A stretch of DNA of 24,863 nucleotides from an uncultured Flavobacteriales bacterium (GTDB lineage Bacteria > Bacteroidota > Bacteroidia > Flavobacteriales_E > Vicingaceae): positions 1 to 24,863 of the forward strand of contig CALALS010000146.1 in the NCBI GenBank assembly GCA_937925525.1, read 5' to 3'. The translations under genes and the position numbers were made by a program. Below, piece by piece: positions 1 through 7,491 of the stretch. Under the pieces are notes generated by a model that worked only from the letters and a program-made list of their open reading frames with translations, was not told the DNA's origin and made no database searches. How positions within the stretch are numbered: the stretch's first letter is position 1; each line of letters starts with the position of its first letter.

Positions 1-33
1 TCTATATTGCAACGTTATAAGAACCAAATCAAA

Positions 34-417
34 ATGGCAGAAAAAATCTCTTACGAAATGGAGTTTGTTGTAAATTCCTCCCCTACTATGCTCTATAAGT
101 ATTTATCCACACCAAGCGGTTTGTCCGGTTGGTTTGCCAACAATGTCAACTCCAGAGACAATCATTTTACCTTTTACTGGGAAAGAAGCGAGCAATCGGC
201 AGAGTTGATTAGCAAAAAGAAAAATGAATTTGTACGATTTAGATGGGAAGATGATGATGAAGAGTCTTTTTTTGAATTTAAAATACAAATAGACGACCTA
301 ACTAAAGATATTGCACTAATTATAACCGACTTTGCTGACGATGAAGAAGAGGTTGAAGAAAATAAAATGTTGTGGGAATCACAGGTAAACAAGCTGAAAA
401 GTGTTATTGGAGGATAA
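34..417 (+). CDS. START-like (SRPBCC/AHSA1-type) small protein
   Basis: A 127-residue acidic soluble protein with no signal peptide or membrane segment. The early pattern (a hydrophobic strand, then 'SPTMLYKYLSTPSGLSGWFA') is typical of the SRPBCC fold, in which a Leu/Trp helix closes a ligand pocket. The length and the Asp/Glu-rich C-terminal part match the START-like proteins widespread in Bacteroidota. The ligand and role are unknown. I chose the ATG at 34 because the fold begins right after it; an in-frame TTG at 7 would only add nine residues. It is the first gene of a co-directional group, and the next gene begins inside its 3' end. A weak promoter-like TATATTGC lies at 3-10. Confidence 0.8.
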   Translation: MAEKISYEMEFVVNSSPTMLYKYLSTPSGLSGWFANNVNSRDNHFTFYWERSEQSAELISKKKNEFVRFRWEDDDEESFFEFKIQIDDLTKDIALIITDFADDEEEVEENKMLWESQVNKLKSVIGG

Positions 418-1096
418 TCAGGTTAGTAGAAGAGAAGTCATTTTAAGGAATCTGTTTTTTTTGGTTCCTTATTTTTTTGTCGTGATTTTATCGGCTTTTG
501 CTATGTACAATTATAGCAAAACAGACATTCATGCATACCTGAACCAGTTCTATCATGAAGCTTTTGATTTCTTTTTTAAATATTTCACTCATTTAGGTGA
601 CGGTATTTTTGTCTTATTATTTACCATTATAGCCTTACTTTTTGTTTCAAAACGAATGGCTTTTATTATTAGTATAAACGCCATTGGCTCAGGAATAATC
701 ACACAACTTCTCAAGAAATATGTTTATCATGACTCTATGCGTCCTGCAGCTTACATGGATGTTCCGGAGTGGAGAGAAGGAGGAATTTACCGTTTGGTAG
801 AAGGAGTAGAAATGAATTCTTTTCACAGTTTCCCTTCAGGACATACTACAGGTGCGTTTGCATTGTTGTTTTCTATTTGTCTTTACTCCAAAAATAAATG
901 GGTGAAATTAAGCTGCTTTATTATTGCTGCATTAGTTGGATATTCGAGAGTTTATTTATCACAACACTATTTAGAAGATGTGGTTGCAGGCTCACTTATA
1001 GCCGTTAGTTTTTCTTTACTTGCTTATTTAATTTTGTACAAAAGTCTGTACGCAAAAAAATGGCTCAACGGGCCGCTTCTCAAGCTAAAAAAATGA
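401..1096 (+). CDS. PAP2-family membrane phosphatase
   Basis: An integral membrane protein of about 231 residues with around five or six hydrophobic helices. It carries the PAP2 signature: K-rich motif 1 ending in RP (residues 105-115), PSGH (145-148), and SR-x5-H-x3-D (S182, R183, H189, D193). Members dephosphorylate lipid phosphates or pyrophosphates, such as undecaprenyl pyrophosphate, phosphatidate or lipid A phosphates, at the membrane. The ArnT-like gene that follows makes a lipid-A or lipid-carrier role plausible, but the substrate cannot be read from sequence. There is no usable ATG: GTG at 401 or TTG at 407 are the only candidates, and the first in-frame ATG (residue 35) would remove the first helix. 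It overlaps the previous gene by 11-17 bases. The spacing of motif 1 (K-x7-RP) is one residue longer than the canonical K-x6-RP. Confidence 0.88.
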   Translation: MLLEDNQVSRREVILRNLFFLVPYFFVVILSAFAMYNYSKTDIHAYLNQFYHEAFDFFFKYFTHLGDGIFVLLFTIIALLFVSKRMAFIISINAIGSGIITQLLKKYVYHDSMRPAAYMDVPEWREGGIYRLVEGVEMNSFHSFPSGHTTGAFALLFSICLYSKNKWVKLSCFIIAALVGYSRVYLSQHYLEDVVAGSLIAVSFSLLAYLILYKSLYAKKWLNGPLLKLKK

Positions 1097-2724
1097 GATT
1101 ATCCCGTCTTCAAATACAACTACTAATAATTGCTCTCGGAGCCATCTTTTTTATTCCCGGATTAGGAGCCGTGCACTTATTTGACTGGGATGAAATCAAT
1201 TTTGCAGAAGCTGCAAGAGAAATGATTGCAACAGGAAATTATTCCGTTGTACAAATCAATTACCAACCGTTTTGGGAAAAACCACCTTTGTTCTTTTGGA
1301 TGCAGGTTATCTCTATGAAACTATTTGGAGTCAATGAATTTGCCGCACGTTTCCCAAACGCACTTTGCGGAATAATTACCTTACTTGTTCTTTTCAGAAT
1401 TGGCGCAAAACACTTTTCCGAAAAGTATGGCATTATTTGGAGTCTGGTTTATTTAGGCTCACTCCTTCCCCACTTCTATTTTAAATCAGGAATTATCGAC
1501 CCTTGGTTCAATCTCTTTATTTTTCTAGGTATTTACTATATGTTTAGGTATTCAGAAGAAGAAAAACAAATCAATTTTGTATTCCTTTCAGGAGCATTTA
1601 TCGGCTTGGGAATTCTCACCAAAGGACCTGTGGCTTTATTAATTGCGATGTTGGTTTATGGCGTTTACACAATAGTAACTAAGTTTAAAAACTTCATTAA
1701 ACCTCTTCATCTTTTGGTCTTTATTCTTTCCTTTTCATTGGTAGGCGGAAGCTGGTTTATCATTGAAATTTTAAACGGAAGAATAGAAATTGTTCAACAA
1801 TTTATTGAGTATCAAATTCGATTATTCCAAACCGAAGATGCCGGGCATGGTGGCCCGTTCTACTACCATTTTATTGTGCTGTTGTTAGGCTGTTTTCCCG
1901 CTTCCATCTTTGCTATTCATGCGCATTTTGTTAAATCTAATTTTTGGATATCTCAAATCAGCTTAAAAATATGGATGCTAATTTTGTTTTGGGTAGTCTT
2001 GGTTTTGTTTTCTATTGTCAATACTAAAATAGTGCACTATTCTTCTATGTGCTATTTTCCTTTGACGTTTTTAGCAAGCTATTCCATTTATCATTTTATA
2101 AAGACGGATACCAACATTAAAAAATGGATAAGCTTCTCGCTACTAGGCATTTTAATTGTACTGGGGATTTTAACAGCCTCCTTCCCTTTTATAGATGCAA
2201 ACAAACAAGCCATTATCGAAAGCGGAATCATTAAAGATGTGTTTGCACAAGAAAACCTTAGAGCAAAAGTAAGCTGGAGTTATTTGTATGCTTTACCAAG
2301 CTTAGTGTTTGTAATTCTCGGAAGCACTATTTTAATCTATTTCAGAAAAAATGCGCAACGCTTTACACTTTCCTTATTTATGCTTTCCGCTATTTTTTTA
2401 GCAAGCACTTCCATGCTTATCGTTCCTAAAATAGAACCTTACTCACAAGGTGCGGCAATAGAGTTTTACCAGTCAAAAGCCAATGAAGATTGTTACATCA
2501 CCACTTACGGATTTAAAAGCTATGCACATCTTTTTTATGCCAGAAAAAGACCGAATTATACTACACCACATTACGACCAAAACTGGCTCTATAATGGAGA
2601 TGTGGACAAACCCGTATATGTAGTTGCAAAAATTCAACACCTTTCCGAAATTGAAAATAATTACCCGCAATTAGACTTTATGTACAAAAAAAATGGATTT
2701 TTGTTTTACAAAAGAGCTGATTAA
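1093..2724 (+). CDS. ArnT-like lipid-dependent glycosyltransferase (GT83/PMT_2-type)
   Basis: A polytopic membrane protein of 543 residues with about a dozen hydrophobic segments. Near the N terminus (residues 31-44) it has DWDEINFAEAAREM, the acidic D/E motif of the first periplasmic loop of ArnT/PMT-type glycosyltransferases, followed by the family's KPPLFFW (63-69). Such enzymes move a sugar from a polyprenyl-phosphate donor to lipid A, protein or another lipid on the outer face of the inner membrane. The C-terminal third is a soluble periplasmic domain. I prefer the ATG at 1093 because it forms a 4-base ATGA overlap with the PAP2 stop; an in-frame ATG at 1060 would overlap by 37 bases. 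The next gene starts within its stop codon (TAATG). The acceptor is unknown; aminoarabinose transfer should not be assumed. Confidence 0.85.
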   Translation: MRLSRLQIQLLIIALGAIFFIPGLGAVHLFDWDEINFAEAAREMIATGNYSVVQINYQPFWEKPPLFFWMQVISMKLFGVNEFAARFPNALCGIITLLVLFRIGAKHFSEKYGIIWSLVYLGSLLPHFYFKSGIIDPWFNLFIFLGIYYMFRYSEEEKQINFVFLSGAFIGLGILTKGPVALLIAMLVYGVYTIVTKFKNFIKPLHLLVFILSFSLVGGSWFIIEILNGRIEIVQQFIEYQIRLFQTEDAGHGGPFYYHFIVLLLGCFPASIFAIHAHFVKSNFWISQISLKIWMLILFWVVLVLFSIVNTKIVHYSSMCYFPLTFLASYSIYHFIKTDTNIKKWISFSLLGILIVLGILTASFPFIDANKQAIIESGIIKDVFAQENLRAKVSWSYLYALPSLVFVILGSTILIYFRKNAQRFTLSLFMLSAIFLASTSMLIVPKIEPYSQGAAIEFYQSKANEDCYITTYGFKSYAHLFYARKRPNYTTPHYDQNWLYNGDVDKPVYVVAKIQHLSEIENNYPQLDFMYKKNGFLFYKRAD

Positions 2725-3404
2725 TGATAGTAATAGGACATAGAGGCGTTTGCGGTCATGAGCCTGAAAACACATTGCGTTCCTTTCAAAAAGCCATTGA
2801 CATGGGCTTGGAAATGATTGAGTTTGATGTGCATTGCTGCGGAACAGGTGAAGTAGTCGTTATCCATGATTTTACCTTAGAAGGAACTACCAACGGAAAA
2901 GGAAACGTGTCTGAGATTTCACTGGAAGAAATTCAAAAATTGGATGCAGGCAAAGGAGAAAAAGTCCCGACATTAAAAGAAACTATTGCGTTTATTGACA
3001 AAAAAATAAAGCTTAATATAGAATTAAAAGGCCCAAACACTGCGTTAAAAGTGTTGGAGTTAATTGAATGGGCGGTGAATGAATTAGGCTATGATTATTC
3101 TCATTTCTTAGTTTCTTCCTTCAATCACCGAGAGTTAATGGCCATAAAAAACAAAAATACAGAAGTGGAAATTGGCTTTTTGTATTACGGTATTCCTGCC
3201 GATTTAGGAAAATCAGCAAAAGAAAACAATGCTTACAGCATCCATATCTCTGATGAGTTTTACAGCAAAGAATTGGTAGATGCAGCCAAATCAATGGGAT
3301 TAAAAGTATTTGTATATACCATTAACGACCAAGAACTGCTCAACAAATTCAAAAACATCAATATTGACGGTTTCTTTAGTTCCTACCCAGATAAATTTAT
3401 ATAA
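2724..3404 (+). CDS. Glycerophosphodiester phosphodiesterase (GDPD)
   Basis: A 226-residue protein with the full GDPD signature at its N terminus: HRG (H6-R7), PENT (14-17), EFD (E33, D35) and HD (H49, D50). These supply the metal ligands and catalytic histidines of the TIM-barrel family that hydrolyses glycerophosphodiesters to glycerol-3-phosphate and an alcohol. There is no signal peptide, so it is probably cytoplasmic, like UgpQ. The length is normal for a single-domain bacterial GDPD. Its ATG shares a base with the stop of the glycosyltransferase gene, which implies translational coupling. Its presence suggests the operon deals with glycerophospholipid turnover. Confidence 0.92.
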   Translation: MIVIGHRGVCGHEPENTLRSFQKAIDMGLEMIEFDVHCCGTGEVVVIHDFTLEGTTNGKGNVSEISLEEIQKLDAGKGEKVPTLKETIAFIDKKIKLNIELKGPNTALKVLELIEWAVNELGYDYSHFLVSSFNHRELMAIKNKNTEVEIGFLYYGIPADLGKSAKENNAYSIHISDEFYSKELVDAAKSMGLKVFVYTINDQELLNKFKNINIDGFFSSYPDKFI

Positions 3405-3830
3405 ATGAAATACACACTACATTTTACGTTGCTTTTGATTACATTTTTGTTATTCAGTTGTAACTCTTCCAAAGAAACAACGGAAACCAACACACCCATT
3501 AACAAAACAGCCGATGTAAAAACCACAGGCAACAGAGTCATTATTTCCGCTCCTGTTGTGCCTAAGCCTTTTGTAAAGAAAAATGGTAACGTAAACGACA
3601 TCATGGAATACTACGTTAGCCGTTCTATACAAGATTACTTTATCAAGTTTTGCGAAAGCGAAGTAACGTTTCAGGACTTAGAAAAAGTAATGTACCATGA
3701 AGACGAAAGTCTTAACACCTTAAAGCTTGAAGTAGAATTTAAAAACGGTGAATGGGATAGTTGCGATGAACTAAACAGAGTACAAAGCCGCACCGGTGAA
3801 TATGTAGTTATTTACAGAATTCTTAACTAA
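3405..3830 (+). CDS. Small lipoprotein of unknown function
   Basis: A 141-residue protein with a lipoprotein signal peptide: Lys near the N terminus, a hydrophobic stretch, then lipobox LFSC with the lipidated Cys at residue 19. A Ser/Thr/Asn-rich linker (about 20-60) follows, then a compact acidic domain with two cysteines (in 'FCESE' and 'DSCDE') that could form a disulfide. I do not recognise the domain. The ATG directly follows the stop of the GDPD gene with no spacer, so it belongs to the same transcript. Its last 8 bases overlap the 3' end of dapA on the other strand. Confidence 0.75.
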   Translation: MKYTLHFTLLLITFLLFSCNSSKETTETNTPINKTADVKTTGNRVIISAPVVPKPFVKKNGNVNDIMEYYVSRSIQDYFIKFCESEVTFQDLEKVMYHEDESLNTLKLEVEFKNGEWDSCDELNRVQSRTGEYVVIYRILN

Positions 3831-4701
3831 TCTTCTTCACTCTATCCTCTAACTGACTATACGTATTCTGGCTAACTTTTACCAAAGGAAGTCTTACGTT
3901 ATCATCCATTACACCCAATTGTTTTAAAGCAGCTTTTACACCACCCGGGTTTCCTTCTGCAAACAATAGTTTTATAATTTCAGTTAACGAATAATGCAAC
4001 GGTCTTGCAGATGCAACATCACCTTTTAAAGTAAGTCTTACCATATCCGAAAACTGTTTCGGGAAGGCATTTGCAACCACAGAAATAACACCGTCACCAC
4101 CTGCGGCAACTATTGGTAAAGTCAATGCATCATCACCTGAAATTACTAAAAAGCCTTCAGGTTTGTGTTGGATAATATCCATAATTTGTTCCATATTACC
4201 CGAAGCCTCTTTTACCGCTACAATGTTTTTAAAGTCATTCGCCAAACGCAACGTAGTGGCTGGTAAAATGTTTGAACTGGTTCTGCCCGGAACGTTATAA
4301 AGAATAATTGGTTTAGGAGCCACTTCAGCAATGGCTTTATAGTGTTGGTAAATGCCTTCTTGCGTAGGCTTGTTGTAATACGGGCTCACCGAAAGTATAG
4401 CCGTAATTCCGGTAAAGTCTGTACTTTTTATGGTTTCAATAACATCAGCCGTATTATTACCACCAATACCAATTACCACAGGAACTCTGCCGTTGGCAGT
4501 TTTAATAATACAGTCCACCACTTGTTTCTTTTCCGACTTATTTAAAGTAGCCGATTCACCTGTTGTACCAAGTGCTACTAAATACTCTAAACCACCGTTA
4601 ATACAATGGTTTACTAACTTTTCTAATGAAACAAAATCTACGCTTCCGTCTGTATTAAATGGCGTTACTAACGCTACGCCTGTTCCTTTTAATTCATTCA
4701 T
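3823..4701 (-). CDS. dapA: 4-hydroxy-tetrahydrodipicolinate synthase
   Basis: A 292-residue protein of normal DapA length. It condenses pyruvate with aspartate semialdehyde in the lysine/diaminopimelate pathway, which supplies peptidoglycan precursors in the cytoplasm. The visible active site is complete: GTTGES (T46, T47), SPYYNKP (Y109), YNVPGRT (Y135, R140) and the Schiff-base lysine K164 in VAVKEASGN, matching E. coli T44/T45, Y107, Y133, R138 and K161 with a small offset. It is the last gene of a recF-DUF721-DUF6913-dapA run; its ATG lies within the last 8 bases of the DUF6913 gene. Its TAA overlaps the end of the convergent lipoprotein gene. Confidence 0.97.
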   Translation of the reverse strand: MNELKGTGVALVTPFNTDGSVDFVSLEKLVNHCINGGLEYLVALGTTGESATLNKSEKKQVVDCIIKTANGRVPVVIGIGGNNTADVIETIKSTDFTGITAILSVSPYYNKPTQEGIYQHYKAIAEVAPKPIILYNVPGRTSSNILPATTLRLANDFKNIVAVKEASGNMEQIMDIIQHKPEGFLVISGDDALTLPIVAAGGDGVISVVANAFPKQFSDMVRLTLKGDVASARPLHYSLTEIIKLLFAEGNPGGVKAALKQLGVMDDNVRLPLVKVSQNTYSQLEDRVKKIS

Positions 4702-5239
4702 TGGGTTTACTGTTTATGCTGTTTAAATAATGTATGGTTTGTTTTAAAAATTCCTGAAAATCATTTTCGGACTGCAAAGAAATTAATAAATCTGCAATTT
4801 CTGAACGGTAGCCCTCATTTTTTGCTACTTTAAACTTAGCCCGTGAAAGCGAGCTAATCACTTGTAACGGAAAATGCGTTTTCATGGTAGCATCAATCAT
4901 CAAATCAAAATCCTCTGCAAACAATCTTCTCAATTCCGTTTTCACCGGAAACTTCATCCAGTTCAAATCCTTGTCGTTAAAATAAATTCCTTTCAGTTTT
5001 GTATCTACCTCTTCAAGTTTTTTGCTACCTACATAAATTAGTAAAGTTACCTTCACGCCTTTATCAGAAAGCTTTCCGATAAAACTGCTCACATCGCCCA
5101 CATGTTTTGCATTATCAGCATGCATCAGCAACAGTCCGGTTTTACAATCCGCCAACTTGGTAAATACAACATCGCGTTTTAACCTGGATTTTTTACTGTT
5201 GAGGATATACTCCTTTATTTTCTTCTTAATCCTTACCAA
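4694..5239 (-). CDS. DUF6913 family protein
   Basis: A basic soluble protein of 181 residues with no signal peptide or membrane helix. The size, the Lys-rich N terminus and the position directly upstream of dapA match the DUF6913 family of Bacteroidota, which has no known function. The alternating beta strands and helices ('TGLLLMHADN', 'VKVTLLIYVG', 'FDLMIDAT') look like a Rossmann-type fold. The only start that fits is a TTG at 5239, two bases after the DUF721 stop; the first internal ATG would lose about 38 residues. It overlaps dapA by 8 bases. The family name is from memory and needs a profile search. Confidence 0.75.
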   Translation of the reverse strand: MVRIKKKIKEYILNSKKSRLKRDVVFTKLADCKTGLLLMHADNAKHVGDVSSFIGKLSDKGVKVTLLIYVGSKKLEEVDTKLKGIYFNDKDLNWMKFPVKTELRRLFAEDFDLMIDATMKTHFPLQVISSLSRAKFKVAKNEGYRSEIADLLISLQSENDFQEFLKQTIHYLNSINSKPNE

Positions 5240-5241
5240 GC

Positions 5242-5535
5242 CTAATATATTTTTAAGTCAGTAATTATATTCTTTCCCACATAATCATTCATCTTTTCTA
5301 TCACTTGTGTTTTAGCCAACTGCAGCTCGTTCTTAATCACCGATGAATCCAGTTTAATATACAACACCTTATTCTTAAACCACATATCCGTAGTATGTTT
5401 CGCCACAAATTTTCCCATCACAATATCCCAGCCTTTCATAATTTCCATCTCATTCATTTGCTCCTCCATACCATAAGCCTTTAGCAAATCTTTCATTACT
5501 TCACTCAAGGGTTGCTCGTTTGCTTTTCTACTCAT
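5242..5535 (-). CDS. DUF721 (DciA-like) protein
   Basis: A 97-residue soluble protein. The pattern of helix, a conserved Trp ('KGWDIVMG'), 'FVAKHT', then beta strands 'VLYIKLDSSVIKNELQL' is the DUF721/DciA fold. In many bacteria lacking DnaC, DciA helps load the replicative helicase. DUF721 genes often sit beside recF, as here: its ATG forms a 4-base ATGA overlap with the recF stop. The short Bacteroidota versions lack the long disordered tail of proteobacterial DciA, so a helicase-loader role is inference by family, not shown. Confidence 0.83.
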   Translation of the reverse strand: MSRKANEQPLSEVMKDLLKAYGMEEQMNEMEIMKGWDIVMGKFVAKHTTDMWFKNKVLYIKLDSSVIKNELQLAKTQVIEKMNDYVGKNIITDLKIY

Positions 5536-6632
5536 GCTACTTTTCCTCCGCTTATTTCAAACACTTTTACATCTACTTTAAGTTGTTTAAAGATAGACGG
5601 AATTCGTTCTTTACTGGTGTCGGTTATAAAAATCTGGCTCAGTTTTTCATCCGTCAATAACTTTAACAAATACTGCATTCTGTTATCATCTAATTTGTCA
5701 TACGCATCATCCAACAAAAGGATAGGATGAATATTCAGCTTCTCTTTTAAATATTCTAACTTCGCTAGCTTAAGCGCAATCAATAAGGTTTTTTGTTGCC
5801 CCTGCGAACCAAACTTCTTTATCGGATGACCGTTTAAGTTCAATAACAAATCATCTTTATGCACGCCATAATTAGTGTAAAAATTAGATAAGTCTTTCCG
5901 TCTGTTTTTCGTCAACAAATCCAACAACGATCCATCTTTCATTTGTGTTACATATTCTATTTCTACCTTTTCATTAGCATGCGCAATTTGATTAAAATAT
6001 TTTTCCAAAATCGGATTAAACTCTTTAAAAAATGCCAATCGCTTTTCATAAACAGGCATGCCGTAAGTATCTAATTGCTCATCGTACAAGCCAAGCGTTG
6101 TGGTAGAAAAACTAGGTTGATGAAACTGTTTCAGCAAAGCATTACGCTGTTGCAACACCTTGTTGTATTGTAACAACTGAGCAAGATATTCCTTATCCAC
6201 TTGGCAAATCACACTATCAATAAACTTTCTGCGCACATCACTACCTTCGGTAATAATTTGACCGTCTAGCGGAGAAATCACCACCACAGGAATAAAACCA
6301 ATGTGGTCCATCAACTTATCGTAAGCTTTTTTATCTCGCTTAAACTGTTTTTTGCTTCCCTTTTTAATACCGCAATAAATATCAAAATCCTTTTCATCAC
6401 GATTAAAAATTCCTTGCACCACAAACATGTCCGCCTCATGATTAATGTTTTGGCTATCCACAGGATTTAAAAAGCTTTTACAAACCGATAAATAATGTAT
6501 CGCATCCAGAATATTTGTCTTTCCCGCACCATTATTTCCCACAATACAATTTACGCCCGGAGAAAACTCCAGCAAAGCATCTTCAAAGTTTTTGAAGTTC
6601 AGTAAAGCCAGCTTTTGGATGTGCAAATTCAT
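5532..6632 (-). CDS. recF: DNA replication and repair protein RecF
   Basis: A 366-residue SMC-like ABC ATPase that works with RecO and RecR at gapped or stalled replication forks. It has Walker A GNNGAGKT (residues 32-39), a signature GSQGQQKT followed by 'LLIALKLAKLEYL', and Walker B LLLDDAYDKLD near the C terminus. I start at the ATG at 6632 because 'MNLHIQKLALLNFKNF' is the normal RecF N terminus; a start at 6659 would add nine unrelated residues, and a promoter-like TATTTTCG (minus strand, 6649-6642) lies in that stretch. It heads the recF-DUF721-DUF6913-dapA operon. In related genomes recF tends to lie near a TPR gene and ribH; here they are divergent, with an extra segment between. Confidence 0.96.
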   Translation of the reverse strand: MNLHIQKLALLNFKNFEDALLEFSPGVNCIVGNNGAGKTNILDAIHYLSVCKSFLNPVDSQNINHEADMFVVQGIFNRDEKDFDIYCGIKKGSKKQFKRDKKAYDKLMDHIGFIPVVVISPLDGQIITEGSDVRRKFIDSVICQVDKEYLAQLLQYNKVLQQRNALLKQFHQPSFSTTTLGLYDEQLDTYGMPVYEKRLAFFKEFNPILEKYFNQIAHANEKVEIEYVTQMKDGSLLDLLTKNRRKDLSNFYTNYGVHKDDLLLNLNGHPIKKFGSQGQQKTLLIALKLAKLEYLKEKLNIHPILLLDDAYDKLDDNRMQYLLKLLTDEKLSQIFITDTSKERIPSIFKQLKVDVKVFEISGGKVA

Positions 6633-6689
6633 AAAGGACAACGAAAATACATATTTCAATACGAAGCCACATGAGATGTTGAAAAAAAG

Positions 6690-6697
6690 TATATTTA
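6690..6697 (+). promoter_or_regulatory. Possible -7 promoter element (TATATTTA)
   Basis: TATATTTA lies 26 bases before the ATG of the lipoprotein gene at 6724 and resembles the Bacteroidota -7 element TAnnTTTG. No convincing -33 TTG is seen at the expected spacing, so this is a weak call in an AT-rich region. Confidence 0.3.
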
Positions 6698-6723
6698 TAG
6701 AACAATTTAAATGAATAGTTAAA

Positions 6724-7413
6724 ATGAAGAACCTATTTTTTTATACTCTATGCCTACTATGCTTTGCTTGTAAAACTTCAACAAACAAAAACATAACTAA
6801 AGCTGATGAAATTGTACCAACTGATACTGTCCAACAAAATAACGACACACTCGTTAATTCAGAACATTATTTAATACTAGGTCCCAAAGGAACAGAGTTA
6901 AAAGTGGTTAAAGAAGCAGAGCAAAAAAACTTTCCTGAACTTGATATATCAATTGAATATAAAGGAGATGTCATAATGAGCAAAAATATTGATTACTACG
7001 ATTTAGAGATTTATCGAAAATACAAACCACAAACAACATTTGATGACTATAAAGTTGAAGTTTACAACGGAAAACTAGCTAACCCTGACTTTTCTACTGA
7101 CCCTGACTCAAAGCTTTTCATAACTCGTATAAAAGAAGAGTGTAAAAAGGGAGTTAACTTTGCCGGACATTACACTTTTGTAATTTGGGGATGTGGCTCA
7201 CCCTGTCAAAGTGGAGTTGTAGTTGACAGAAAAACTGGAAAAATATTTCCGGGTTATGATGCTACAATGGGAACAGACTTTAGAAAAGATAGTAAGTTAA
7301 TTATTAAAAATTTTGGGGCTATTGATACAACCACAAATTTAATTGAAGTGTGTTCCTTTTGCGAAGTTTCACATGAAGTTTGGTCAAATAATGAATTTAA
7401 AATATTAGAATAA
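6724..7413 (+). CDS. Lipoprotein of unknown function with a GHYTFVIWGCGSPCQ motif
   Basis: A 229-residue protein with a lipoprotein signal (hydrophobic stretch, lipobox CFAC, lipidated Cys16) and a polar linker to about residue 45. The C-terminal half has 'NFAGHYTFVIWGCGSPCQSGVV' split across a strand and turn, then 'VDRKTGKIF'. I recall similar 'NFAGHY..V.WGCG..CQ' segments in uncharacterised exported bacterial proteins, where the two cysteines and the Gly-rich turn are the conserved core. No enzyme function can be assigned. The gene stands alone between divergent recF and the TPR gene, next to the 21-bp array, and may be accessory. A hairpin with a short T-run follows it. Confidence 0.8.
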   Translation: MKNLFFYTLCLLCFACKTSTNKNITKADEIVPTDTVQQNNDTLVNSEHYLILGPKGTELKVVKEAEQKNFPELDISIEYKGDVIMSKNIDYYDLEIYRKYKPQTTFDDYKVEVYNGKLANPDFSTDPDSKLFITRIKEECKKGVNFAGHYTFVIWGCGSPCQSGVVVDRKTGKIFPGYDATMGTDFRKDSKLIIKNFGAIDTTTNLIEVCSFCEVSHEVWSNNEFKILE

Positions 7414-7431
7414 ATAAATACATATCTTACT

Positions 7432-7466
7432 AAAAGTGCAATTAAATCTCCTTCAATTATACTTTT
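7432..7466 (+). terminator. Hairpin after the 6724 lipoprotein gene
   Basis: Arms AAAAGTGCAATT (7432-7443) and AATTATACTTTT (7455-7466) pair over 12 positions with one G-T pair and one mismatch, around an 11-base loop. The 3' arm ends in four T residues. This could be a weak Rho-independent terminator, or a bidirectional one given the A-run on the other side. Confidence 0.4.
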
Positions 7467-7491
7467 AACAACCACAAACACTCATTTAGAC

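Noticed and set aside
4342..4726. Plus-strand frames opposite dapA
   Set aside because: They are antisense shadows of a well-conserved dapA with no family similarity.
6601..6659. RecF start at 6659
   Set aside because: The extra nine residues do not fit the family; the standard RecF N terminus begins at the ATG at 6632.
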